Origin: JAVKBW01 sp964352715
GTDB taxonomy: Bacteria > Pseudomonadota > Alphaproteobacteria > UBA8366 > Aestuariispiraceae
Length of the DNA stretch: 64,000 bases
Direction of reading: 5' to 3'
Assembly (NCBI GenBank): GCA_964352715.1
Contig: CAYGSU010000007.1
Location: forward strand, 14,336-78,335
In this document: positions 8,569 to 17,925 of the stretch, piece after piece
Layout of the letters: each line of letters opens with the position of its first letter
Position numbering within the stretch: the first letter of the stretch is position 1
The notes under the pieces: generated by a model
Told to the model about the DNA's origin: nothing
Seen by the model: only the letters and a program-made list of their open reading frames with translations
The model's database searches: none
Translations under genes and position numbers: made by a program

Positions 8569-9458
8569 TTTTCAGGCAATCCGATACGTGCCGTCGCCAT
8601 GATCGCACGGGTCATGGTCACCACCCGCTTCATCGCGCGCACATCGTGAACGCGAACGATATCAGCGCCTTTCATCGTCGCGACGGCGATTGTCGCGGCG
8701 GTGCCTTCCAGCCGGTCCGTCGAGGACACATCGAGAATGCGGCCGATGAACCCCTTGCGGCTCGGCCCGAGCAGGATCGGGTAGCCGAGCGAGCGCAAAA
8801 GGTCGGCCTGCGAGATCAGCATCATGTTCTGTTCGTCGGTTTTGCCGAACCCGATGCCGGGATCGAGAACGATCTTTTCCCGCGCGATGCCGGCCACTTC
8901 AGCCGACGAAGCAAGCTGTTGCAGTTCAACCAGAATTTCAGCCATGAAATCGCCGTAGTCAGGCGCGATATAGGCGCCGCCCAGCCGTTCGTCGATGATC
9001 GTATCAGATGGTTTTGACCGGTTGTGCATCAGAACGACCGGCACGCCGGCATCGGCGACAGAGGTCAGCATGTCGGGATCGGCCAAGCCGCCCCAGACGT
9101 CGTTGACAATGGTTGCGCCCGCCTGCACCGCCTGCATGGCGACCGACGCCTTGTAGGTATCGACAGACAGGACGACATCTGGAAATTCACGGCAAACCGC
9201 AGCAATGACCGGGCCAATTCTTTCCCACTCCGTCTGCTCGTCGACCGGGGTCGCGCCGGGTCGTGTGCTCTCGCCACCGATATCGAGAATGTCGGCGCCA
9301 TCGGCGAGAAACCGTCCAGCCTGTTTGAGCGCCTGTTCGACAGCCTTCTCTGCAGAATCTGCTTTCGACAAACCGTCACCGGAAAACGAATCCGGTGTGA
9401 CGTTGAGGATGCCCATGACGGACGGGCGGTCGGGGAAAAGGAAACCTGGCATCTTCAC
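8565..9458 (-). CDS. folP: Dihydropteroate synthase
   Basis: Condenses p-aminobenzoate with dihydropterin pyrophosphate; this is the sulfonamide target. The 297-residue TIM barrel shows all family landmarks: MGILNVTPDSFS near residue 15, DIGGESTRPGA near 60, NDVWGG near 117, DPGIGFGKT near 198 and GPSRKGFIGR near 230. It is the first gene of the folP-folK pair, with a four-base overlap into folK. The 242 bases upstream, to the divergent ankyrin gene, contain no supportable gene and should hold both promoters. Confidence 0.96.
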   Translation of the reverse strand: MKMPGFLFPDRPSVMGILNVTPDSFSGDGLSKADSAEKAVEQALKQAGRFLADGADILDIGGESTRPGATPVDEQTEWERIGPVIAAVCREFPDVVLSVDTYKASVAMQAVQAGATIVNDVWGGLADPDMLTSVADAGVPVVLMHNRSKPSDTIIDERLGGAYIAPDYGDFMAEILVELQQLASSAEVAGIAREKIVLDPGIGFGKTDEQNMMLISQADLLRSLGYPILLGPSRKGFIGRILDVSSTDRLEGTAATIAVATMKGADIVRVHDVRAMKRVVTMTRAIMATARIGLPEK

Positions 9459-9700
9459 TACCGATTTTGATGATTCCGGACACAGTGGCGTTTCAGCCTC
9501 CCGTTTTTACATGCGGGATTCGGCTTGTCCAATGGTCGATGACGCTAGCCCGACGGGTGGCTTTCATCGAATTCGTCGGGCGAATCCTGCTAGATGTTCC
9601 AAAGAACGCTTTCAGCCTCTCAACATCTGGTGTTTTTCTTTGATTTCGCTGGCGAATCTGATTGGCTTGACGGGAAAAATCAGCCGACAGGCGGGGCGTC

Positions 9701-12349
9701 GTGGATACAAAAGATCAACCGGAAACCGAATCAGGCAGAACACGGTCGTTCTGGATTCAGGGCCGATCCGGCCCACACTGGCAGAATCTGGAGAATATCG
9801 CCGATTCCCAAGCGGCGATCCTGCGCCTGGGCGACCTGGTTTCGCAGGACCGTTACGATGAACTGAAACTTCTGGAATCGCGGTTTTCACCGATCACGGG
9901 CGAAACGAATTATCTGCACATTGTGACAATCCGTGACGGTCAGGTGCTGGAAAAGCCGGATCCAGGCGCGCCGGTCCAGCAGGATCTCGGCAATGACATT
10001 GTGGTGCCGCAAGGTCAGATGGCGCTGTGGGAACCGGATGACGACGAAGAAGCCCGTCAGGACGACTTCTGGCAGAGTTGCGAACAAACGCCGGAAACAC
10101 TGGAAACGTCAGACCAGCCAGAAGTCGGCCAGGAAACGACAGAGCCGTTTCTGGAGCTTTCCCGCGATGCTGTTGAGTCGGAAAACAAGCCGGACTGGGA
10201 TGAAGATATCCAGCCAAAATCAGCCGAAAACCCGCAAGAAGATGCCGTGTCTCTTCTGGCAGGTCTTGCGAAACGCCGATCCGAAAGGTTGGCGAAGAAA
10301 CAGGTTCCGAACCGCCGGACACCGACCCGTGCCGGACAGCGTCAGGTTAGCCGGGGCGTGCTGCTGAGCGGTGCCCTGGCCGGCGCGTTTTCGGTCGGTC
10401 TCGCCATCGCGGCAATGAACCCGCAAAGCGCGTCGTCGATTTTTGAAGTCCTGATGCATCGGCCGACTGTCTCGCCGGTCGCAGCACCGCAGACGCCGCC
10501 GGTAATCACGATTGATCTCGCAACCGCCGTCACCAGCAACAACCCGCAGGCGACCCGTCAGGCGCTGCTGGCCGGCGCCGATCCGAACCAGCGCGATACT
10601 GACGGCACACCGGTTCTGCTGAAAGCCGCCCGCCAGGGCCTGCCGATGACCGTCAGCCTGCTGTTGCAGGCTGGTGCAGACCCTGCCCTGCCGATGGTTG
10701 AGGGCCGCAGCGTGCTGCACCTGACGGCGTCTGAAGGCCTGGCGGAGCCGCTGAAGCTGATGCTGCAGGCCGGGGCCGAACCCGATCTGCCGGGTGGCCC
10801 GCAGGGATGTTTGACACCGCTGGGACTGGCCGCCGCGAACGGCAGGGTAAGGGCGGTTGGTGTCTTGACCGATTACAATGCCGCGCTCGACCCGCTGCCG
10901 GGATGCGATATCAGCCCGCTGGAACTCGCAGCGGCCTATCCGATCGTTCGCTCGCGGCTGGAAGCCGCCGCCGCTGCCAGACGCCGAACCGCCATCGCCG
11001 AGATCGGGGCAGAGACAACGCCGACCGTGACGGCTCCACTGCCAATTTCGCTTGATGTGCCGGCGGCGAAAACCGGCCATCTGATACCGGACTCCGTGGC
11101 GCTGACCCTGCCGGATGTCGAAGATTTTTCCGATCTGGAGCCTGACGCGCCAATTGTGGAAAACACCATCGAACCCGAAAGCATGGTGCTGCCGGCACCG
11201 GTTGAACTTGCCTCGGCGGCACCGGAATCGACGCTTGAAGTCGCTGCCTTGACATCAGCATCATCGACGGAATCGCCGCGCGCGCCGACGCGGCCTCGGC
11301 AGGATCCCGACCCGGTTGCTGAAATAGACCGCAGCGCGATCACGGAAGAAATCCGGCTGGATGTCGAAATCGCCCGGATAATCCAGCAGGAAAGCGCCGG
11401 CGATCTGCAAGCTCTGCTCGATACGAAGGCGGCAAGTGTCGATCTGGCGTCTCTGGAAGTTCCGATCATGGAACAGGATGGTGTGTTCTTCCGCAATCCG
11501 GTCGACTATGCCGTTCTGTCAGGCAAGCTCGGCCATGCGCAGGCGCTGATCGATTCCGGCGGCAGGCCCAGCGCGATGCTTCTGCATGAAGTCGTGGATC
11601 ACCAGGACGAAGGCAAGTTCCATCCCGCCCTGCACTTCCTGCTGAAGAACAACGCCGACGCCAATGCGCTGGTGAACGGCGTTACGCCACTGATGCGCGC
11701 TGCGAAAAGCGATGACGACCGCACGGCCACCCTGTTGCTGGCCTACGGGGCCGACCCGAAAGTGGTATCCGATACCGGGCAAAAAGCCGCTGATTTCGCA
11801 GCTGAAGGCAAGTTTATCGACATTCAGGAAAAACTCGTCATCGCCGAGGCGGGCGACAGCTACCGGCCGCTGATGTTCGGGCTGTCCTGGTACGACACGC
11901 TGGACAAGGTCAAATCCCGCATCGAATCCTGCAAACCTGTTTCCGACGGGTTCGTCGCCTGTAAACTGTCGGCTTCTTCATGGCTGGATGACACCAGTGC
12001 GGTGATTGCCCAGTTCGATACCCATAACGGTGACCGGCTTGTTGCGCTGCAGATCGACAGCAAGCTGTACAGCAACGAGCTTGAAGCCCGAAAAGGCTTC
12101 GACGATGCCGTCGCCGAGATCAACAAGATGGTGCCGCCCGGCCAGCAGGGTTTTGCGGTTCGCGAACTGGCCCGAGGCATGCCCTATTTCGAAAGCCTGA
12201 AACCATCCGTGAATGCCAGCAACGACTATCACTACTGGCCCGATGACGACCGCAGCAAGGCGGTTTACCTGCATCTGAAAATGATCGGGTATTCAACCCG
12301 GCAGGGCTTTCACCGCCTGATCATCGGCAATCCGTTCCGCATCGGCTGA
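9701..12349 (+). CDS. Large single-pass membrane protein with periplasmic ankyrin repeats
   Basis: 882 residues starting at GTG 9701, with a purine-rich GGCGGGG about six bases upstream. Residues 1-215 are polar and acidic. A basic stretch (RRTPTRAGQRQ) then precedes one hydrophobic segment at about 219-238, so the N-terminus should be cytoplasmic and the rest periplasmic. Ankyrin repeats are seen at about 275-400 (e.g. QALLAGADPNQRDTDGTPVL and LLQAGADPALP) and again at about 590-715 (NADANALVNGVTPLMRAAKS). A Pro/Glu-rich linker separates the blocks. The final ~150 residues resemble no domain I know. Ankyrin repeats bind proteins; partner unknown. Confidence 0.7.
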   Translation: MDTKDQPETESGRTRSFWIQGRSGPHWQNLENIADSQAAILRLGDLVSQDRYDELKLLESRFSPITGETNYLHIVTIRDGQVLEKPDPGAPVQQDLGNDIVVPQGQMALWEPDDDEEARQDDFWQSCEQTPETLETSDQPEVGQETTEPFLELSRDAVESENKPDWDEDIQPKSAENPQEDAVSLLAGLAKRRSERLAKKQVPNRRTPTRAGQRQVSRGVLLSGALAGAFSVGLAIAAMNPQSASSIFEVLMHRPTVSPVAAPQTPPVITIDLATAVTSNNPQATRQALLAGADPNQRDTDGTPVLLKAARQGLPMTVSLLLQAGADPALPMVEGRSVLHLTASEGLAEPLKLMLQAGAEPDLPGGPQGCLTPLGLAAANGRVRAVGVLTDYNAALDPLPGCDISPLELAAAYPIVRSRLEAAAAARRRTAIAEIGAETTPTVTAPLPISLDVPAAKTGHLIPDSVALTLPDVEDFSDLEPDAPIVENTIEPESMVLPAPVELASAAPESTLEVAALTSASSTESPRAPTRPRQDPDPVAEIDRSAITEEIRLDVEIARIIQQESAGDLQALLDTKAASVDLASLEVPIMEQDGVFFRNPVDYAVLSGKLGHAQALIDSGGRPSAMLLHEVVDHQDEGKFHPALHFLLKNNADANALVNGVTPLMRAAKSDDDRTATLLLAYGADPKVVSDTGQKAADFAAEGKFIDIQEKLVIAEAGDSYRPLMFGLSWYDTLDKVKSRIESCKPVSDGFVACKLSASSWLDDTSAVIAQFDTHNGDRLVALQIDSKLYSNELEARKGFDDAVAEINKMVPPGQQGFAVRELARGMPYFESLKPSVNASNDYHYWPDDDRSKAVYLHLKMIGYSTRQGFHRLIIGNPFRIG

Positions 12350-12398
12350 CAGGCCTTTCCGTCTTGCCAGCCTGCCCGCTCTGGCTTCTAAAGGCGGT

Positions 12399-13295
12399 AT
12401 GAAGAACCTGACTCTCGGCCTTGTTCTCGCATTGCTGTCGGCGGCGCTGTTTTCCGTCAACACGCCGATTGCCGCCTACGGGCAGGCGCTGGGCGGCGAT
12501 GCGCTGGTGTTTACCGTGGTGCGCGGCGTCTCGACAGCGGTCGTGTCAGGCGGTCTGGCGCTTCTTCTGGGTGCCTCCTTCAGGGTTCCCCGAGGCCACT
12601 GGCCCGCATTGGCGGTAATGGTGATCGCCATTTCGCTGCAGGGAATGTGTTATCTTTCATCCGTCGGCTACATTCCCGTCGGTCTCGCCGCGCTGCTTTT
12701 TTACATGCACCCCATTCTGGTTGCATTGCTGACCACGTTGCTGAAACAGGGACCCCGCGCCAGCAAGGCGCAATGGTTTTGCTTTCTGGCGGCCTTCTGC
12801 GGCCTCGGCCTGGCACTGGGGCCGGAGCTGGACGGTCTCGACTGGCGCGGCGTCGCCCTCGCCTTCGCCGCCGCCCTGACTGTCGCCGTTTATCTCGTCG
12901 CGGCCCGGTCGAGCATTGGCGATGTCTCGTTTCTGGCCCTGTCCTTCTATGGCAGTGCCGGCACCGCGGTGTTCGGTTTTGCCGCAGTTCTGCTTTTCCG
13001 TCAGGCGCTGCCGGTGTTTTCCGACAGTCCGGCCCTGTGGCCGATGCTGGGCATCGCCGTCATCTTTCCGGCGGCCTATCTGGTGCAGCTTCTGGCGCTG
13101 CGGTCGATCGACACGAAAACGCTGGCGATCCTGTTCAATATCGAACCGCTGCTGTCGATCACCATCGCGGTGCTGTTTCTGAACGAAATCCTGACGACGG
13201 CGCAATGCATCGGCGCGGTCGTCGTTGTCGGCGCCTTGTCGGTCTATGCAAGGCTGGCGCAGCGTCTGGCGACACCGGTCAAACGGCCGGGTTAA
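12399..13295 (+). CDS. EamA/DMT-superfamily transporter
   Basis: 298 residues with ten predicted membrane helices arranged as two EamA repeats (roughly residues 5-140 and 150-285). Family-type features include an N-terminal AALFSVNTPIAAYG segment and the end of repeat two, FNIEPLLSITIAVLFLNE. Members export amino acids, nucleobases or other metabolites; substrate cannot be read from sequence. The start ATG lies 49 bases after the ankyrin gene, with AAAGGCGG directly upstream. It converges with the next, minus-strand membrane gene, three bases away. Confidence 0.85.
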   Translation: MKNLTLGLVLALLSAALFSVNTPIAAYGQALGGDALVFTVVRGVSTAVVSGGLALLLGASFRVPRGHWPALAVMVIAISLQGMCYLSSVGYIPVGLAALLFYMHPILVALLTTLLKQGPRASKAQWFCFLAAFCGLGLALGPELDGLDWRGVALAFAAALTVAVYLVAARSSIGDVSFLALSFYGSAGTAVFGFAAVLLFRQALPVFSDSPALWPMLGIAVIFPAAYLVQLLALRSIDTKTLAILFNIEPLLSITIAVLFLNEILTTAQCIGAVVVVGALSVYARLAQRLATPVKRPG

Positions 13296-13298
13296 CGG

Positions 13299-14219
13299 TT
13301 ACGCCGACCGGAACCGTTGCCGCAACAGGCGTCCGGCCTCTATGGTCGATACGGTATTGAGCGGAAATTCCAGCACAACATGCAGGAAACTCAGCAGCAG
13401 CAGAATCTTGAACCCCAGCTTGTAGTCAATGACATAGGCCAGAATGGCGGCTGCGTAGGTCGTGCAGACAACTGCCAGTAGCGGCTTCGGCACCTGATGC
13501 CATTTGATGACTTCGGTCTTACTGAACCAGTTCAGGTAATGATAGGTGTTAACGAAGGCGACGAAACCAATCAGGTTGCGGCTGAAACCGTCATTGAGAT
13601 CGACCTGGAACAGATCGAACAGCCCTTCATACATGCCGCGCAGCAATTGAACATTCTCGAGCCCGTAGGCGGTAACGTGTGTCCCCAGATCGACCGGTGC
13701 AAAAAACGTCGCGCCGCACACCAATAGTGCCGCCAGAGTGGCGAAGCCGTAGACGCTGTTGTTCCGCAATGCGCCGAGCAGCAGAAAGATGGAGGTGAAG
13801 ACGACGATGTGGATCATGTTCGGCAGAAATACGAACAGCCAGGTGACCGGCGTATCATAGGCAAAGAGCAGAATCGCCGCTGCACTGAGAGAGGCCGTGC
13901 TGGCCACGCGCCACAGCCAGTTCCGTGTCAGCGCCATGCTGACAGCCAGGAAGAACGCAACGATCAGCGCTATATATTGCAGGCCGAGATCGAAGGTCAC
14001 GAATATCAGCAGCGCCAGCGCGACCAGAAAAATAAAATCCCACCGCGCCTTGGTGTAGTACCGGCGTTCATGGAGCCAGGCCATTTCGGTCAGATAATGC
14101 GCCGGACCGACAAAGGCATAGAAAATGACAAGAAGTTCGACCGGCGCGATATGCGCAACCACGAAGGAAACGAGGACGAGCCCGAAATTTACCTGATCGA
14201 TCTGTTTGACGCTGCCCAC
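13299..14219 (-). CDS. Polytopic membrane protein of unknown function, His-rich
   Basis: 306 residues with about nine hydrophobic segments. I do not recognise the family. Conserved-looking polar residues sit at membrane edges: GPAHYLTEMAWLHERRYY near 38-55, LPNMIHIVVF near 133, FVNTYHYLNWFSKTEVIKWH near 215-235 and LHVVLEFPLN near 284. Repeated His in and beside helices suggests a metal- or heme-binding membrane enzyme. It faintly recalls Brp/Blh-type carotenoid oxygenases in having membrane His residues, but this is inference only. It has its own upstream region and may share a strand-wise unit with the downstream beta-barrel gene's divergence point. Confidence 0.6.
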   Translation of the reverse strand: MGSVKQIDQVNFGLVLVSFVVAHIAPVELLVIFYAFVGPAHYLTEMAWLHERRYYTKARWDFIFLVALALLIFVTFDLGLQYIALIVAFFLAVSMALTRNWLWRVASTASLSAAAILLFAYDTPVTWLFVFLPNMIHIVVFTSIFLLLGALRNNSVYGFATLAALLVCGATFFAPVDLGTHVTAYGLENVQLLRGMYEGLFDLFQVDLNDGFSRNLIGFVAFVNTYHYLNWFSKTEVIKWHQVPKPLLAVVCTTYAAAILAYVIDYKLGFKILLLLSFLHVVLEFPLNTVSTIEAGRLLRQRFRSA

Positions 14220-14287
14220 GTCATCTAAACCTAACTTAGCCTACCCCGCCAATTCAGATGGAATCCGTTCTGGCAGGCAGGCCGGAA

Positions 14288-15271
14288 CTAGAAGTCGTAA
14301 CGAATGTTCAGGCCCGCAGTCCAGTTATCCGCATCCTCACGGAAGGTTACGATTCCGAGTTCGCCGGAAAGCGTGAGGTTTTCTGACAGCGCATGGTCGA
14401 CACCGCCGGTCAGGCGGAGCTGATACCGGGAATCGATCTGCTGGTTCGCAAGACCCGACGCACCTACAACCCCGCGGCCGAGGCCCATTTCACGGTCGGT
14501 ACCGAAGAGTTCCAGCACCGCACTGCCGTTAAGAACGGTATCGTTACTGTAAAGATGGCTGGCCTGCCCACCCAACGAATACTGGGTGGAATTGGAATCT
14601 GTCCCGTTCACGGTTGCACCGGAAATATCGTCGGTGGTCGATCCGAAATCCGACAGGGTGCGTGACACACCAGCCTGATAGGTAACGATCAGATCGTCAG
14701 CATAGGGCTGGATATAGTATGCGTTCACCGCGCCGTACCGGTTGTTGGCCTTCTGCTTGAAGGACGTGGCGGCATTACCGAACCCGAAGGTTCTGACCCG
14801 GTCTCTGGTGATCCCGATTGACGCGTCGAAATAGATGTTTTCGTTCAGAATGTAAGCACCGTAAAGCGTGCCGCTCGTTGAGGTCGTGTCGATATCGGTG
14901 GTCTGTACGCCAACCGCGAACTTCGTCTTGTTTTCGGTTGAAGACGACGACCGGCCGACGGCGGCGCCGATCAGCACGTTGTCGAAGATGAACTTGTCAG
15001 CACCGATGATACCGGAAGAAATACTTGTTTCCGCTTCAAAGTCGGTCTGAATGAAACGCATGAACTCGTGCGACCCGTTGGCCCATACNNNNNNNNNNNN
15101 NNNNNNNNNNNNNNNNNNNNNNNNNNNNNNNNNNNNNNNNNNNNNNNNNNNNNNNNNNNNNNNNNNNNNNNNNNNNNNNNNNNNNNNNGGGAAAATCTGT
15201 GCTGCCGCCATGGACGGCGCGAGAAAGCCCGTAAGCGCTAAAACGGCCAGAATTCTAAGCATGCGGTTCAT
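14288..15271 (-). CDS. Outer-membrane beta-barrel (autotransporter-like) protein, interrupted by an assembly gap
   Basis: Two pieces flank a 100-N gap. The 5' piece begins at ATG 15271 with a classic signal peptide (about 24 residues, cut after SMAAA). The 3' piece encodes about 265 residues of alternating beta-strands, ending in RYDF with the C-terminal Phe needed for BAM insertion; it resembles an autotransporter translocator domain. Because the gap has a default length, the true middle is unknown: a repetitive passenger domain may be missing, or the two pieces could belong to different genes. The apparent in-frame join across the N run proves nothing. An upstream in-frame ATG at 15307 would precede the signal peptide and is less likely. 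Confidence 0.6.
   Translation of the reverse strand: MNRMLRILAVLALTGFLAPSMAAAQIFXXXXXXXXXXXXXXXXXXXXXXXXXXXXXXXXXXVWANGSHEFMRFIQTDFEAETSISSGIIGADKFIFDNVLIGAAVGRSSSSTENKTKFAVGVQTTDIDTTSTSGTLYGAYILNENIYFDASIGITRDRVRTFGFGNAATSFKQKANNRYGAVNAYYIQPYADDLIVTYQAGVSRTLSDFGSTTDDISGATVNGTDSNSTQYSLGGQASHLYSNDTVLNGSAVLELFGTDREMGLGRGVVGASGLANQQIDSRYQLRLTGGVDHALSENLTLSGELGIVTFREDADNWTAGLNIRYDF
15089..15188. other. Assembly gap (100 N)
   Basis: Exactly 100 undetermined bases, the default size used by many scaffolding programs for gaps of unknown length. It falls inside the signal-peptide/beta-barrel gene, so an unknown amount of sequence is missing there. Any coordinate-based distance across it is unreliable. 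Confidence 0.98.
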
Positions 15272-15541
15272 CAAAAAGCCCCAAAAACAGAAGATTGGAA
15301 TAATCAAGGGTCATACATTCCCGATTCCCAGGTGAAAACGCACGCAAAAAACGCTTTATTCCGCCAATCTTCAGCGAAAAATCAGGGTGTGTTGCCTGAC
15401 TGCAACATCAACGGTGTATCGCTTTTCGCGTGCAAGCCCGGAAGGGCACCGTCGATTACCAAAATTTGCTTCGTTCCCGCGACCGCCATATCGTTATACA
15501 CTGGAATTGAGACGCCCTGAAAATCATTTGGACCAGACGAC

Positions 15542-17920
15542 ATGCGGAATCATCGAAGCAGCGCTGCCGATATCTTCAGCTACCTGAAAAGAATATCTTT
15601 TTTTGGTTTGGCGCTGGTCTTTTTCGCATCGGTTTTGCCTGCGTCTCCTGCTCACGCACAATTGCAGTTGAATGCGCTGAAACGCGCAATTCAGAAAAAC
15701 GTTCAGCTTGCCGTTACCCGGCAGCAACTGAAGCTGAGGATCGAACAAAGCGCCGGCCCGGTTCGCGCTATCGACATCAATGCCGACGGCCGGTATCTGG
15801 CGACGATATCCGGCGATCTTCGCCCCCGGATATGGGACCTGAAGGGGGGCAGGCAAATCGAGCGGCTGGACACCATCGGGTCAGCAAATCCCGCGATTCA
15901 ATTTACGCCCGACGGGCAGAGTGTCGCCTTTTTCGAGTCACCCTCGCGCCTGCAGATCCGGGACATTGCCAGCGGCGATACGTTCCATATCGACACGAAA
16001 AGTGCGCTGGCCACCACATTCTCGTTCAGCCCGGACGGCACCAGCGTTGTGATCGGTGACAGTGGTGGCGGTATACACCTGATTTCTCTGACCGACAGCC
16101 AGCAGATCCGGTCCTTCGCGGGCAATGGCAAGCCTGTCTCCACCGTCGAAATCGGGTCGACGGGCCAGTTTATCCTGGCTGCGGATGTTTCGGGTCTGGT
16201 GCAGATTATTGAAACCTCGTCGGGCGCCGTCGTCCGAAACGTTCAGGCGACCAAAGCAACGCTAAATGACATCCAGTTCGGTGTCGATGAAACCGAGTTC
16301 TTTACCGCCGACAGTGACGGGAACCTGGTTCACTGGCGGGTTGACAGCGATAGCCCGGTTGAAACTTACAAGGGGGCCGAACGTGCGCTGGTCTCGCTGG
16401 CGTTCAGCGTTGAAGGCCGCAGCGTCGCCGCTGTCGAGGACCAGAAACGGCTTTTGATATGGGATTACGGAAAATCGGACTCACCGCGAATCGTTGAAGC
16501 CCATCCGGATGGAATTGTTAAGGTGCGGTTCGATTCCAGCCCCGGCAGGCTCATCACCACCGGCGCAGAAGGCGTCACAAAATTCTGGAATGTAGATACC
16601 GGCGAACACATCGTTTCGCTGATTTCGACCGAACGCGGCTGGGCCGTGGTCGATGCAGACGGCCGGTTTGACGGCTCGTCTAGCGCTCTTGCCAACCTCG
16701 CCTGGGTGGGCGATACGGTCGATCTGCCCATCGATAACTTCACAGACCAGTATTACGAACCCGATCTTTTGCAGAAGAAACGGCTGGGCATCGGCACGCT
16801 GCTGACCGCCGGATCGGCGTCGCTGGCCGACGGCATTCTGCCGCCGCCGATTTCTGAAGTCGCGGTGCCACCGACATTGAAACTCGATCAGCTTGAGCCG
16901 ATCGAAGTGAAAGTGACGGCAAAGGGCGAAGGCGGCGGGGTGACAATCGTCAACCTGTTCCATAACACCAAATTGGTCAGCACAAGCAACATCGTCGGCC
17001 GCGACGAGGATGAAGAAGACGGCAAACAGATCGTCGAGGTGACCTACAAGATCCGCCCGATTGCAGGACGAAACATCTTTCATGCAAACGCCGCCAGTTC
17101 GGAAGCCATTCTCGGTAACACGACGCAGATCGTTTCAAACATCACGGCCCCGCCACATGCGCCAACGCTTCACGTTCTGACCATTGGTCTCAATACCTAT
17201 CTCGACCCGGAACTGAAACTGAACTACGCCATACCCGATGCCAAAGGCATTCAGGAGGCGATGAAAACCGCCTATACAGGGCTGTTCGCCGATATCAAGT
17301 TCTACGAACTGTTCAATGAACAGGCGACCCGGAAGGGCATCACCGCGATGCTGGACAAATTCCGGGATACTTCGCCAGAGGATGTCGTGCTGATCTACTA
17401 TGCCGGTCACGGCGAAGCCTCGCCGGACGAGTTTTTCTTCGTTACCTATGAATTCGAACTGCCGCTGTCGGTAAACCGTCTGGAAAGACGGGCGCTTTCG
17501 GCGACGAAGCTGAAGGAAATGATACAGGACATCGGTGCACGCCGGGTGATCCTGTTGATTGATGCCTGCAAGTCCGGCACGGCAGTTGAGGGATTCGAAG
17601 ATCAGGTGGACCGGCGCGTGCTGCGCCAGATGGGCCAATCGGTCGGCCTGCATATCGTTTCAGCAACGGCGAAAGAACAGTTCGCCGTAGAACTGGACGA
17701 TCTGGGCCACGGCGTCTTCACTTACAGTCTGATTCAGGGGATGAGTGGCAAGGCGGATGACGAGCCGCGCGACGGCAATCTGACAGTTCGCGAAGTCGTG
17801 CGCTATTCGGAAGAGGCCGTGCCTGGTCTGAGCCAGAAATATGCGCACTACCAGCACTGGCCACTGGCCTATTCACGCGGGCTGGATTTCACCCTCAGCA
17901 AGACCAGCCAGAACCAGTAG
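15542..17920 (+). CDS. Secreted WD40-repeat / caspase-like (Peptidase C14) fusion protein
   Basis: 792 residues. A long signal peptide ends at about residue 39 (SPAHA). Residues ~70-370 hold WD40-type blades (e.g. AIDINADGRYLATIS, FSFSPDGTSVVIG, RLLIWDYGKSD). After a linker of about 150 residues, a caspase-fold domain runs from ~543 to 790: LTIGLNTY, then catalytic His623 in YYAGHGE and Cys676 in LLIDACKSG, with Asp674 placed as in orthocaspase specificity pockets. Both catalytic residues are intact. It should therefore be an active Arg/Lys-specific-type peptidase in the periplasm, regulated or targeted by the propeller. Substrate unknown. It converges with the DUF2927 gene five bases away. 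Confidence 0.85.
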   Translation: MRNHRSSAADIFSYLKRISFFGLALVFFASVLPASPAHAQLQLNALKRAIQKNVQLAVTRQQLKLRIEQSAGPVRAIDINADGRYLATISGDLRPRIWDLKGGRQIERLDTIGSANPAIQFTPDGQSVAFFESPSRLQIRDIASGDTFHIDTKSALATTFSFSPDGTSVVIGDSGGGIHLISLTDSQQIRSFAGNGKPVSTVEIGSTGQFILAADVSGLVQIIETSSGAVVRNVQATKATLNDIQFGVDETEFFTADSDGNLVHWRVDSDSPVETYKGAERALVSLAFSVEGRSVAAVEDQKRLLIWDYGKSDSPRIVEAHPDGIVKVRFDSSPGRLITTGAEGVTKFWNVDTGEHIVSLISTERGWAVVDADGRFDGSSSALANLAWVGDTVDLPIDNFTDQYYEPDLLQKKRLGIGTLLTAGSASLADGILPPPISEVAVPPTLKLDQLEPIEVKVTAKGEGGGVTIVNLFHNTKLVSTSNIVGRDEDEEDGKQIVEVTYKIRPIAGRNIFHANAASSEAILGNTTQIVSNITAPPHAPTLHVLTIGLNTYLDPELKLNYAIPDAKGIQEAMKTAYTGLFADIKFYELFNEQATRKGITAMLDKFRDTSPEDVVLIYYAGHGEASPDEFFFVTYEFELPLSVNRLERRALSATKLKEMIQDIGARRVILLIDACKSGTAVEGFEDQVDRRVLRQMGQSVGLHIVSATAKEQFAVELDDLGHGVFTYSLIQGMSGKADDEPRDGNLTVREVVRYSEEAVPGLSQKYAHYQHWPLAYSRGLDFTLSKTSQNQ

Positions 17921-17925
17921 GCCGG

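Noticed and set aside
15089..15188. A continuous autotransporter frame across the N run
   Set aside because: A default 100-base gap carries no frame information; continuity is accidental until the gap is closed.
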